Shown: one piece after another, positions 49,301 to 60,746 of the stretch | How positions within the stretch are numbered: position 1 is the stretch's first letter | Layout of the letters: each line of letters opens with the position of its first letter | Assembly (NCBI GenBank): GCA_025531455.1 | Contig: JAMYHL010000011.1 | Coordinates: 1-64,000 of the forward strand | Length of the DNA stretch: 64,000 bases | Direction: 5' to 3' | Origin: Apiotrichum sp. Y4204 | Lineage: Eukaryota; Basidiomycota; Tremellomycetes; Trichosporonales; Trichosporonaceae | The notes under the pieces: model-generated | What the model saw: the letters and a program-made list of their open reading frames with translations, nothing else | Told to the model about the DNA's origin: nothing | Database searches by the model: none | Made by a program: the position numbers and the translations under genes

Positions 49301-50485
49301 TGCTTGGTTTGTGGTCCCCAGTCCTTAAGACTAGCAAAGTGGCGCACAGCTGCAGAACGACCACTGTATCCCATGCAGTCGTTAATATCGTAAAACTTGG
49401 TGAATGTAAAGCTCGTCTTGTTGCGGTGGATGACAAACAGCTCGAGGGGCTCCGGCAAATCAGCATCCTTGCCAGCATAACCCGCGAGGAAGAGGTCATT
49501 CTCCAGCCAATGCACGAACACTGGGGTATAGTTTTCCATGCTTGGAGGAGATGGTATTTCAGCTTTCGAAACGCCCTCGGGAGTGTACTGGACGAGTTTG
49601 CCATCGGGGGTGCCGACCACAAACTGTTTCCCCTTAACAGACCAGCACGAAGCGGTAAAGGGGCCGGCGAGAGGATCTGACAGACGAACATCCTCGATGT
49701 CAAGAATCACGAGTCCCTCGCGCGCCAGGAGAATCACGTATCGCCAAAGTTGGTCGGTTGGGGATGGAACAGAGGGGTTGGGGAGCACGTCAATCAAGGT
49801 GTCCGGGACGCCACTGGTGACAGATCCGTAGGGTGTCGTCTAAAGGTTAGCGAGAATGAACCATGCCGCTGCTTACGTTTCCTGCAAGCACGTCCGCAAT
49901 CTTGAATAGCAGAACTCCAGCACCTGCGGTCGCTACAACAAGGCGCTCGCCATTCGTAGCAAGACTTATGGTTAGCTGCAGACTGCACATTGACGTACCG
50001 AATCCAAACGGGACGCGCTGGAAGGGAAATCGTCTGTACGGGCGTAGATGTGGGACAGGAATCCTTGGCCGTTGTACTCTCAAGGATATGATGGATCTCG
50101 GAGAGCTTGTGTATGCGAACATCTAACGTTCATCAGCACTGTATCCAAATAAAAGTCTTCTTGTTCTCACCAGAGTTGCTGCCGACAATGACCAAGTCCA
50201 ATGGATTGGCTATCGCCAGGAGAGCGCACTCGTTGGGCAGAGCAGTGATGTCCACTTTGTCGCTAACACGAACGTAGACCTCATGGTTTGTCTTGACGAG
50301 TTTGAGCCACTGTGCAGCGATTAGTATACAAAAGCAAGTACGGGCTACCCGCTGGTCTTATTGTGACTCACTTCGACATCGACATCCTCGCCCTCGCGGA
50401 GCTGCACGCCGGGAGTCGGCGCCGGTGCGCTTGGCGCCGAGCCAGAGTCCATGGCGAGTGCACCAAACGAGTTTGAGCCAAACAT
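43368..50485 (-). CDS. NUP159: FG nucleoporin of the NUP159/NUP214 type with RanBP2-type zinc fingers
   Basis: Cytoplasmic-face nuclear pore protein that in known homologues docks the mRNA-export helicase DBP5. Exons on the minus strand: 50485-50372, 50309-50171, 50122-49999, 49964-49877, 49839-44643, 44605-43368 (introns 62, 48, 34, 37, 37 nt), 2,299 aa. The N-terminal ~440 residues look like the beta-propeller (LAIANPLDLVIVGSN, GERLVVATAGAGVLLF, TASCWSVKGKQFVVGTPDGK). Residues ~460-1100 are dense SAFG/FG repeats. A very acidic stretch lies near 1170-1200. Three zinc fingers of the RanBP2 type (W-x-C-x2-C...C-x2-C) lie near 1380, 1470 and 1590, each ending in APRPG or TPRPG. More Pro/FG sequence and a helical, probably coiled-coil region (~1880-2010) follow. 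It is larger than yeast Nup159 (~1,460 aa), and zinc fingers are not part of the yeast or human protein. Confidence 0.87.
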
Positions 50486-50971
50486 GAATGGTTTACGGCT
50501 GCTGCCGTCCTGCTTGATAGGTGCTAAAGCAGGAGGCAGTGTGGCCGATCTGATTGTTAATTGGGCGAGGGTAAGATGGGATAGAGAGTTGGGCGAGATG
50601 TCGTATGGTTTGTTTCTGTAGTCCTTTGTCTGTGAGATAGATAGCTAGATAGAGATCGAGATGAGAGTGTCGACAAGAGTACGAGAGGGTTGAGAGAGTG
50701 TTATTAGAGAGCCAAAGTCATTCCTTCCTCTGCATGCTCTGCATGCTCTGCACCCACAATTCATTTTGCTTCCGTTGCCACAACACAAATGGTGCACAGT
50801 ATTGTGTCTAGGAGTGGAGGTCCGCAAGGTCCGCAAGAGGAGGGCGAGGCAGCTTCCCCGCTTCTCGGCTTTCCAACATTACATTACACACAATACAACG
50901 CCTTATCTCTCGCGCGCGCTGCCACTCGCAGTCTCTACAACCACCATCCCTCTCCGAACACCCTCTGACAA
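50486..50971. promoter_or_regulatory. Shared 5' region of NUP159 and CET1
   Basis: 486 bp between diverging starts of two mRNA-related genes. The frame upstream of the NUP159 ATG is briefly open to an acceptor-like CAATCAG, but no upstream ATG was found, so this part is read as leader. Confidence 0.5.
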
Positions 50972-52370
50972 ATGCCTTACGTGCCCATTCACGACCAGGT
51001 GTCCACCCCACCAGGGTCCCCGCAATACGCACCTCCAGACCTGGACCCGACCGCGCCGCTCAACATGTCCGACCCAGATGGTGAATACGGCGACGACACT
51101 GCCCATGTCGATGATCACGTACAAGCCTCGTATGATTCGGAGCCGAGTCGGAAACGGAGACGCACGGAACAGGATGGAGAACCAGACGGGGATTTTGATG
51201 ACACTGGCAGTGGCCCTGACGGCGACGCGGGACGAAATGGTGCGCATGCCGGAGGAGCAGAAAGGACAGGCAACGGGCAACGACCGGACTCGCGGACCCA
51301 GTCCCGATCTCAGTCCCATTTACATTCTCAAGCTCAATCACAATCTCACCCCCAATCACGCTCGCAATCTCATTCACACTCGTCCTCGGCACATCGCCCA
51401 CCCCCGCCGATTGAACATATCACAATGGACACGGCAATCATGCCATCCATATTTGGCATTGCGCCAAGGAACGAGTTCACAAAGACAATTGGCGAATTCA
51501 TCATGGCAAACTGCCGTGGGCGGGAAAACATTGAGATTGAGATCAAGCTTGGCACACTGTACTCGACTGCCGCGACACCTCCAAAACGTGCTTGTATGCC
51601 CTCCTTGACCGAAATGAGTGAGTGGGAGGTTTTGGATGCAATGGGGATGTAAGACGCCCGAGACATCAACAAAGCGCAGGAAACGCGGGCAACGATGGCA
51701 GCTGACAAAAGTCATACCCCCCGACTACCCGATTGGCCGATTTGCGTCAACAATGAACAAGGCGCAACACGCGTCGCTGAACCGACTACTGAACAGCGCC
51801 GTCGAGAGCAGCAGGCATAGTTCGACCCCGCTGCATTTCTCCCGTGCGCGTCATGTGGACTCGTTCTATTCAAGCAGTGGTGGCAAGACCCGCGTATCCC
51901 GAGACCTAGCCGGAAACGTTGTCGAGAATGGTGTTGTCCGCAAGCAACGTATTGCGGACCTGAACATCTTTTCGCCGCGTGGGGTATTCGACTGGCGCAT
52001 CAGTGCCAGTGTCGAAGAGCCCGCTGAAATGCCTAGCGGCGCGCCCGCAAGTTCTCGTGAAAAGGACAGAGCGTGCTACAGGCACCAGCTCTGTCAAGTC
52101 GATCTCACAGTTGTCACTGCAAAGGTCTGTATTGCGGAGCCTGGAGTGTTGAGCTCGTCCACAGCAGAGAAACCATTTGAAGCCGTCAGCTAACACTTGC
52201 AGCAAGGAGAGGAAAAGACGGCGGTCTCATACGAATTGGAGATTGAAATCCTTGACGTGCCGACACTAATCTTCGAGGGCGAGAAGGAGGAGCGTGGCGA
52301 ACCAAACCGTTTTGACGAAATCCTGCAAAGTGTTCTCGACACGGCGCGCATGCTGATTAGGAATGTTTAG
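50972..52370 (+). CDS. CET1: mRNA 5'-triphosphatase (capping enzyme beta subunit)
   Basis: Removes the gamma phosphate from nascent mRNA 5' ends, the first step of capping; fungal enzymes are metal-dependent tunnel enzymes unlike the animal phosphatase. Exons 50972-51617, 51712-52124, 52203-52370 (introns 94 and 78 nt), 408 aa. A disordered, Ser/Gln/His-rich N-terminus (~1-155) precedes the catalytic domain. The metal-binding glutamates of the tunnel are visible in NIEIEIKLGTLY (~190) and SYELEIEILDVP (~360). Also present are RNEFTKTIGEFI, IPPDYPIGRFASTMN, RKQRIADLNIFSP and FDWRISASVE. CTL1-type paralogues share these motifs; length and position do not separate the two. Confidence 0.92.
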
Positions 52371-52756
52371 GTGTCTGGGAACAGTGTGATAATATTTGAT
52401 GGCATGCCATTATCACAAGAGCTCCGGATGTCGCGCAGCCGCCTCTATGGCACACGTGTTGTGCGTGTGAACTGATGCGGAACGACATCCTCTGGTTCTT
52501 GCTGACACGACATGAAGATCATCATGGACATAAGATCTTAACATCCTCTCACATCTGGCAGCTGCACCTGTTGCTTTGGGTGTTGTTTACACACTATTCG
52601 AAGCCTTGGTCGCTACTGCCAACTGACAAATCCCTGCTCGCTGTAAGCAAGTCCACAGAGAATGCGCTGTTACTACTGCAACACCGCGAGCTAAGCAACC
52701 GGTGTGGGACATGATTACCCATCCTTAGCTATCCATCCTTAGTTTCCTCCCCTACA
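52371..52756. other. 3' intergenic region, CET1/DUF1399 convergent
   Basis: 386 bp between two stop codons. No gene, RNA or repeat was recognised. Confidence 0.5.
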
Positions 52757-55350
52757 TCAAGTACCACCACCACCCCCACCGCATCCACCCCCTCCACCAC
52801 CGCACGCGCCGCCGCCACCACCGCATCCGCCGCCGATGCCACCACAGGTACCAGAGTTCCCGGAGCACATGCCTGTCGCGCACATCCCAGCGCCGCAGCC
52901 GTCGCCGCGGTCATCGCCCACACCTGTTGCACACGCTGAGGTCAGTAATCATTACTCGGATCATCCATGACCTACCTGTCATGGACCCCATATCACTGCA
53001 TCCGAGAGCGATTCCAGCCCCGGCTCCGACACCGACAGCCACACCACCCATTAGCCACGGATTCACGAGACCGTAGGACCCATACGTTCCATATGGTGTC
53101 ACACCCCAGTAGGGGTCGCCAGCAGCTGCTGTCCCCTGGTAGCCACCACGAGTGCGCTGCTCGGCTGAACGACGGCGACCAGGTCGTGGAACCCGTCGCG
53201 GAACAAACTCGTAGTACGTCACAAACGGGTCGGGGTGTTCTGGGGTTCGCTGAGAGTTACCTGCGAATGTAACGGCTCGTCGTTTCTCGACCGAGGCAAT
53301 GCCAGTGATTGTCATCCGGTTGTGAGTCGAAGGGCAGGATGCACCGCGCTCGTCGTGCGTTGAGCCACTGAGTTGTGCATTACTCGCTAGTGCACCGGCA
53401 ATGTTGGCCTTTCGTTCTTGTCGGCGCCAAAATTTGAGCGGCGAGCCGGCGCCCTGTCGGATGGCATGCTCCAGCGTCCGGCCTGTCTTTGCTGTGACCG
53501 GGCAACCGCAGCCAGAGTAGGATGTGTGGAACCTTCGCGCCCAGAGCTGTGACGTGTCGTCAAAGGCATGCTTAAGAGCGACATCCGCAACCTTGTCGTC
53601 GTGGTCTACCAATGTCCCAATGTACTTGACCGTGTCCGCTGCATATCCACATGCCTTGAGCTGATGGGTGTGCCATCCCAAATCAATGTCTGGAACTATT
53701 AGATGGATATCAAAGGCAACTTGATATGGAGACGACACTCACCGAGAGTTGGGGAGAGGAACTTGTTCGGGTTAACGGCCATAAGATCGAGGAATGCATC
53801 TGATGGTGAGATTAGGAAGGATCAAGGCAGGGGAACTCACGGTATCTGGCCGCGGCTTTCTGAAGGAGATAGTAGCGATTTGGGTCCTCGGAATTCTTCC
53901 AGCGATTGATGTCGAGCCACCCGATATTCTCCATGCTCCCCACAAATGCCGACTGGCGCATGATGGCTGCCGGGAGGTCCACACTCAATACGCCCCCATA
54001 GCCTTGCGCATAGGTCCGACCGAAGCGGCCGAAAGCGGTTGCGAACGCACGGCGATAGACCCGCACATATGAGTGCCCCAGCGTTTTCCTCTGGACAATG
54101 GCTTGAAGGGCTTGATCCACATGAATGGCCGGGTTGATAACCCTGTCGCGGAATACCGCCAGGGACCATTGCATGGTGCAGCCCACTGCCGTGGGCCAGT
54201 GGGAACTCAAGATGGGACCGACTTGCCGAATTGTCTTGTTGGTGATCATCTCGCTGAGATCCTCGGCCGTAGAACTGTTGAGGCCAGTGAGGTAATCGGT
54301 TCCAAAGCCCGCCAGGTGCTTGGTCGAGCGCCTGCCGGCGAATGCCACAATGTCTTTCATGAGGCGCGCAAAGCGCATTGCCTCGTGCGTGACAGGAAAC
54401 TCACAGTGAGCACAGGGCACGCTCATCTTTGGAGCCAAGAAGCCGCCGCCCTCCGGGGATGGGAGACCGATAAGGGGCACCGAGAACATGCCCGTGCAGT
54501 CCGGACATTCGATATCCACGGTTGTGAGAGTTGGGTGCATAAGAACGAGCTCTGTCGGGTGCGATGTGTAGGCTGGGGGCGGGGCCTCCTCGTCGCTGTG
54601 GTGCTGTTGGAACACAAATGTGGTCGGATCGATTCGGCTCGCCTGCCGTCAGTCTTGTACGAGTTCACCGGGTCCTCTTACCACCAAAGAGAGGGGGAAT
54701 CGACCCAATGCATAAAGGCCGCGGAGCGTGTCTGACCTCACGCTGTGGGGATTCATGTCATCGTTATATGCGCGGGGGTTAAGGAGGTACGTATGCCAGG
54801 CCATGAAGACATCAATGTCTAGGCTCGCAAAGATGCCCTCGAGTTCCGCTTCCGGTAACAGGCTCTCCCCATTCGGCTTGACACAAAACAAGTCGCCCGT
54901 ATCCTTGCTGCTAACGCCGTCCACAACAGACCTGTTCGCCAATGCCTGTATAGGCCGCGAGGTCGCCCACTTTTCGAAGCGCAAGGCAGCGCGAGTACAG
55001 AATGCAGCCCATTTGATGTCCCCTGGCACGTCCTCACTACCGGCGTCGCGAACATCCTCCTGTAGCCGATGCAGACAGGAAAGAAATGTCAAGTGGCCTA
55101 CCAGCTCTGGCACGGTCACTACTGGCGTGACGTACTTGTTCTTTATGCGGAATGTAGTGGGAAGATGCGTAGATGGGTCCATCGGGGGCGGCTGAGGAAC
55201 ATGCTTTTTGTCCTTTGGATACACGGCCGCAAAAGCAGTCTCGGCTTTGGAATATGCGGGAGGGGGGCTGGATGAGCGGCGACTTGACGAGCTGCCCGAG
55301 CCTCCTGGTGCTTGGCGGGGTCGGGGAACCAAGGCGGGGGATGCAGGCAT
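52757..55350 (-). CDS. DUF1399 glycine-rich domain-containing protein
   Basis: Member of the DUF1399/GRDP-like family found in fungi and plants; biochemical role unknown, plant members are linked to stress and growth. Exons on the minus strand: 55350-54682, 54642-53841, 53799-53743, 53695-52976, 52923-52757 (introns 39, 41, 47, 52 nt), 804 aa. The family's Trp-His-Thr motifs occur twice: FMAWHTYLLNPRAY (~190) and VPDIDLGWHTHQLKACGY (~515). A CPDC...CAHC pair in the middle could bind metal. YSGCGCPV follows the second motif. The C-terminal exon adds a tail of Cys set in runs of Gly (CGGGGGACGG and similar) after a Gly/Ala-rich hydrophobic patch (~715-735). The glycine tail places it with GRDP proteins. 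It is in tandem with the EF3 gene on the same strand. Confidence 0.88.
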
Positions 55351-55960
55351 GGTTGCGTCGCGAATAGGCCCTTGAGCTGGAGGAATCCGATGGCGAAATG
55401 AGTGTGCAAGACGCGCAGCAGCGGATAGTTTGGTAAGAATAGTGGTGCAATGTTGTAGTTTCTTTCATTGTTTTTATATGTACAGACTGTGTGTAGTGCG
55501 ACTCTGTCACATTCAACACAAGCTCGCTCATGACAATGCATAGAGATTGTGGCATTCATTCTACATACCTTGGCTCCAGAGCTCGCTCCCGAGCTCAGCC
55601 CGTGTCTGTCCACGTTACGGTGCACCACGCTGCACCGCGCTGCACCGCCACACGCCATCCTTTGTATCATTTGAAGCATAGAATGGGAAGTATGTTTGTC
55701 ATCAGGCATCGCCCCAGAGCCCTCCCCGTCCATTACAAGGATCTCGGAGATCTAGCCCCACCAAAAGATGCAAGAAACACCAAGGATACATCAGATACAT
55801 TGTCAGCAGTCATTTTTCTCAAAAATCAGTTGTTTCTATGTTTCAATGGCTCTCCTACACTGCAGCACAGTAGAGAAAGGAATGGAATATACATGCACCA
55901 AGGCTCTATGGTTCCCACACGGAACTCGACGGACAAGAGATCTACTACAGAACGAAAAGC
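55351..55960. other. Intergenic region between DUF1399 gene and EF3
   Basis: 610 bp with the promoter of the minus-strand DUF1399 gene and the 3' end of EF3. Nothing else was recognised. Confidence 0.5.
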
Positions 55961-58900
55961 TTAGAGCTCGTCGTCGGTGAAGACCTCCTCACCACGCTTC
56001 CTACGGGCCATACGCTCCTTCTTGGCCTTACGGAGCTCAGAGGCGGACTTCTTCTTCTCCTTCTTGGCCTTGGCGATGGGGTTTCCAAGAGCATCGTACT
56101 CGACCTCCTCCTCACCGTTGTTCTCGAGGGCAGCGAGCTTGGGGCCGTTACCCTGGCCCTCGACCCAGTTGTGGCCCGAGGCGGTGAGGTGACCGTCACG
56201 CATAGCCCAGACCTCCGTGCAGATCGACTCGGAGAACTCCTGGTTATGCGTAATGATGAGGACACCACCCTCAAAGGACTTGAGGGCGGCGATGAGGGCG
56301 GCGAGCGACTCGCGGTCGAGGTAGTTGGTGGGCTCGTCGAGACAGATGACGTGGGGGCGGCGCCAAGTGGCAGCGGCAAGGACGACCTTGACCTTCTGGC
56401 CACCGGAGAGACCACGCATGTTGTTGTGCGAGACGAACTCGGACTCGAGGCCAAAGTCGGCGAAGTGCTTCTCGATCTCGCGACGGACAAGCGGGCGCAT
56501 GAGACCAAGACGCTGGGCCTCACGAGTGTCAAGCTCCATAACCTTCTTCTCGAAGCCACGCGAGATAAGCTCGTCACGCGACATCCAGATGTTCTCGGCG
56601 GAGGACTGACCCTTGAACGAAACCTCGTACTCGTAAGACTGCTTAAGCTTCTTACGGGCAACAAGCTCGTCAATGGTGCGCTTGACACCCTCCTTGACGA
56701 CGATAGCACCCTCAGCCATCTTCTTCTTCTCCTCCTCGGTAAGGACACGAGAAGCCTTGTTCAGCTCCTCGAGGTCCTCACCAGTCTGGTAACGCCAGAG
56801 CATGTACTCGAGAGGAGTAGAGTCAAGGTGCTGGTCAATGTGGTGGAAAGCGTGCTGAGCAACGTAACCAATGACGAGGTTAGGGTGCTTCCAGACGGTA
56901 CCGCCCTTGTTGGGCTCAGTCTCGCCGGTAAGGAGCTTCACGAGCGTAGACTTTCCGGAACCGTTGGGACCAAGGACGGCCACACGCGACGACAGCGAGA
57001 CCTGGAGGTTGATGTCGTACAGCTGCTGGACGGGGGCGCCAGGGTACTGGAACGAAACATTGCGCATCTTGAGGAGCGACTTCTCCTTGGTCTTGACACC
57101 GTCAAGAAGAGGGGGGTCGGGAAGAACAAACTTGTAGTCCTCTCCAACGTCAAGGTCGAAGTACGAACGGGCCTCGGGGACGTGGTTGACGAACGACTCG
57201 AGGTTACCGGGGTAGCGCTTGAGCTTGAAGTTGTTGATGTGAAGGACGTCGGTGATGGTGCGGTTAAGGAAGTCCGAGTCGTGCGAAACCATGATCGACG
57301 TGCAGGTCTTGAGCGAGGTGAGGTAGTCGATAAGCCAAGTGACGTTGACGACGTCGAGATGGTTGGTGGGCTCGTCAAGAAGAAGAATGTCGGCACGGAA
57401 AAGGATGGCACGCGCGAGAGCGAGCTTCATCTTCCAACCACCGGAGAGCGAACCAATCGAGTGCTTCTGCTTGTCCTCATCGAAACCGACCGACTCAAGA
57501 GTCGACTTGATCTCCTCGGGGGTAGCAAGGAGACGCTTGTCCGAAAGGACCCAGTCAATGATCGAGATGGACTCCTCGGAGCCGTCGATGTCGTGCTGGA
57601 CGTAGAAGGTACGGACCTCGGAGGGGTCGGGGAAGCCCTCGACCTGGTTGTTGACAATGGCGTTCATGAGGGTAGACTTGCCGGTACCGTTGCGGCCGAG
57701 AAGACCGTAGCGGTGGCCACGCTTGAGGCGCAGGTTGGCGTGGTGAAGAAGAATCTTGGCACCGTAGGCAAGGTTGAACTGCTCAATGTTGCAGAGGTCC
57801 TCACCCTCCTCCTCGTCGTCGAACTTGGTCTCGTCGGTACCCTCCTCGTCGGCCTTCTTCTGCAGAACCTCACGGACAGCGTCGCCGACAGAGGCGTGGC
57901 CGCCAAGAGCAAGGTTGAGGTAAGGCATAAGGGTGGCCTCCCAGAGGGTCTGGGTGTAGTCGTGGGCGTTGACAAGCGACGCCGCGAGGAGACCAGCGTA
58001 GGCAATGGCGGGAGCAGTGGCGTCAGCCTCAAGGCCAACCTTCTTGAGGGCGGCAACGAGGTCGGCAGCGAGCTCAGGGCCCTTGGCGACACGGAGCTCG
58101 GGGAGGTTGGTGCCGTCGGCGTCGGCAGGGAGCTTGCCAATGCGACGAAGAGTAGCGATGGCACGGGCGCAAACCGAACGGGCCTCGGGGTCGGCAATGG
58201 TCTCCGAAGTCTTGATAAGACGGGGAAGGAGCTCGGGAAGGAAGGGGCGGACAGTGTACTCGGAACCGACGAGCTTGGACATGTTGTCGGCGACGACGCA
58301 GACCTTACGCTTGGTGGCGGTCAGGCGCTCGTCGAGGCCACGAACGAGGAGGGGGGCGATAAGAGAGAGAGTAGGCGAGGTAACCTCGGCGACGAATGTG
58401 GTGGCGGAAAGCCTGCCGAGGCACTCCGGGACCTTGGTGGGGTCGATGGTGGCCTCCTGAAGGGCAGGAAGAAGCTTCACAATGTCGGGGTTCTCGCAAA
58501 GAGTACAGATCTTCTTGAGGGCAGCCTTGGCAGCCTTGGCGACCTCAGCCTTGGTGGAGTGGACGGCGGCCGAGACGACAGGGACAGTGAGGGGAGTGGC
58601 AACAGCCATCTGGGCAGGGGCCGAGGTGATGAGCTGCTGGAGGACAGCCATGGCGCCAGCCTTGGCAGTCCACTTGCCGTGGTTCTCAATGGTGTTGAGA
58701 AGGGCAGGAAGAACAAGACCCGAAGCAGCAGGGGAGATGGACTGGGCAAGGGACTTGAGGGCAGCGGTGGCGGCCTCACGGGGAGCCTTCTCCTTGTCAC
58801 CCATGGTGTCGCAAAGGACGGCGAAGAGGCCGTTGGCGTCCGAGTTGGCGACGAATGGCTCGAGCTCGGCGGCAGCGCCCTGCTCGCAGATGGTCGACAC

Positions 58901-59417
58901 CGAGGCGGCGGCGGCCTCGCGAGCAGCGGCATCCTTCTTGGACTGAAGGGCCTGAATTGGAGTTAGCATCGTGGTGCCACATTCACCAAACGACGGAATC
59001 AAAAAAAAAAAAATGATGCAGGCCCAACCGGGACACGCAAAAAAAGAACGGCCAGGCGGGGGCGGAGGCTGAGACTGATGAGGTCGACAGCATTTGTCAC
59101 GACCTCAACGACATTGTGGCGGCCCTCGCCGGCCTGCAGGCCAATCAGGCGCCACCAGTCTCAATGTGCCAATCATGCACAGCGCATGTCATCCGCCCGC
59201 TCCTCTACAAAGACAGCCAGATAAAAATACTCACCTTGACGGCGGCGTCGACGTAGCCATAGGCACCAACAAAGTCGATGCCCTTCTCCTTGATAGCAGC
59301 GGCGAACGAGGACTGGGCAGAAGTCTGGGCAGCCTTGTCACCGACGAAGAGGGTGGCAACGTCAAAGGCACCAGCCTTGGCGCCAGAGGCAGCGGCAGTA
59401 GCAGCAGGGGCCATCAT
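55961..59417 (-). CDS. TEF3: Translation elongation factor 3
   Basis: Fungal ABC-type ATPase that acts on ribosomes to release E-site tRNA and help eEF1A-tRNA binding. Exons on the minus strand 59417-59235 and 58951-55961 (283-nt intron), 1,057 aa, the family's normal length. N-terminal HEAT repeats (~60-400) are followed by ABC1 with Walker A GLLGRNGTGKSTLMNAI, signature SIGSLSGGWKMK and Walker B ILLLDEPTNHLD; then ABC2 with VAVLGPNGSGKSTLVKLL, the inserted chromodomain-like region, signature RGLSGGQKVK and VICLDEPTNYLD. The tail is polybasic (KKEKKKSASELRKAKKE) before EEVFTDDEL. Codons are strongly biased to C/G third positions as in highly expressed genes, which leaves a long stop-free frame on the opposite strand. 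Yeast names are YEF3/TEF3. Confidence 0.97.
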
Positions 59418-59422
59418 GAAGT

Positions 59423-59525
59423 CTGCAACTGTTAGCTATCACGACTTGCATTGACATTGCGATGACCTGGCGGGGCGCGGTTCGCGCTGGATTCGCTGCC
59501 ATCGCCATCGATCTCGAGGACGTAC
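59423..59525 (-). other. TEF3: Probable 5'UTR intron of EF3
   Basis: On the minus strand a GTACGT donor at 59525 and the acceptor GCTAACAGTTGCAG ending at 59423, five bases before the ATG-ATG start. Length 103 nt. Inferred from splice signals only. Confidence 0.6.
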
Positions 59526-59777
59526 CTATAGTTTGAAGGGGTGGCGGTCTATAGTTTTTTGGGGGGCTTTAACAAGCGTTTTTTTCTTTCGTTTTGGGCA
59601 AGACGCGATAGGGAGTGATGTCTTTTTGCTTTTTTGCTTTTGAAAGAGAGCGAGTGCAGTGACTCTAGTGGTCGGATGAAGAGAATACGCGGGGAGATGG
59701 GAGAGGAGGAGAGGAGAAGAAAGGAGGTGGGGGGTGGTTGAAAGTCAAGATCAAAGATGGGGTCGGGTGGGGCTTTT

Positions 59778-59810
59778 AAAAAAAAAAAATGCCCCCCTCC
59801 CCCCCCCCCC
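59778..59810. repeat. A12 run followed by C-runs
   Basis: Twelve A then TG and two C-runs (six and twelve C), about 360 bp upstream of the EF3 start. Read on the minus strand it is a poly-G then poly-T block. Confidence 0.85.
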
Positions 59811-60257
59811 TTCCCCCTCCCCCAAGCTCTGCGCCCTGTGGCCCCTGTCTTTTCCTTGTCCTGTGTGTGTACCACTCACCGTATGGTGTGTGTCTATCTG
59901 TACGCTGTGTGTGCCTTTTGCCCCTAGTCTGTGGCCTCTCCTCTCATGCCTTAAAAGATTGACTACTCTATGGTGTATCTATCCCATTCAGGGACCCGAC
60001 GCATCGACCATGGATTGCATGTGGAAGATTTTCTCCCCCGTTTGCCAGCCTCTCTGGCTGGCCGGCTGGCTGGCTAGAATTTCTTTTTTTGCGCCTCCCA
60101 CTTTTTCCTTTCTTTTTGCCACTGGCGCACTGGCGCACCGGTCTTACTGGCCGCTGGCCACTGGTCTCTGGCGCACTGGCCGGCCGGCTCACTGACGCAC
60201 TGACAAGATGATCCACTCGGTACTAGATAGTAGAGACCCACTACTAGTACATACTGA

Positions 60258-60330
60258 TCGTACTGAGCGACTGAGGGCGGAGAGCTGAGAGCTGAGAGCG
60301 CTGAGGGCTGAGCGCATGAACCATGAGCGC
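60258..60330. repeat. GCTGAG-rich imperfect repeat
   Basis: Irregular copies of GCTGAG/GAGCGC (gagagctgagagctgagagc and neighbours). Short low-complexity block. Confidence 0.7.
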
Positions 60331-60733
60331 TTGAGCCCAGTGCGCTGCTGGGTGGCCCCACCCGGTCAACTCGTCATCGCATACCGCACTTCCCCAGACG
60401 CTGTATATCGTTTGATCTTTGTTTTACAATTTTACATCATGGTCCGACAGAGATTGATGGGACTACTAGTTTTACTGGATACAGGACATGACATCTGTGC
60501 CGCAGTCTTGCTCCGGTTTGAGTAGGTCCCTGATCCCTGGTGAAGAAGTGGAAACCATAGCACCTCCATCACCTATTGCACTATACCCTCCCGAGCAGCA
60601 CTCCATCAGGTCAGTGGCAACAACTGTTGCCATTGCCCCTCTGTCTACCTGCTGTCCTGCTGAGTGGTCTGCTTGCTGGAATTGCTGATAGCATACCGAG
60701 AGCCTATTGCATAAGATTCTGGTGTCTGACATG

Positions 60734-60746
60734 CCCCCCCCCCCCC
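60734..60746. repeat. Poly-C tract (13 C)
   Basis: Thirteen C in a row on the plus strand; isolated, with no coding context. Confidence 0.85.

Noticed and set aside
56171..58966. A 931-codon open frame on the plus strand opposite EF3
   Set aside because: It mirrors the EF3 exon exactly; strong C/G third-position bias removes stop codons on the opposite strand. The translation is a Leu/Val/Asp/Gly/Lys-rich mixture without motifs or its own splice signals.
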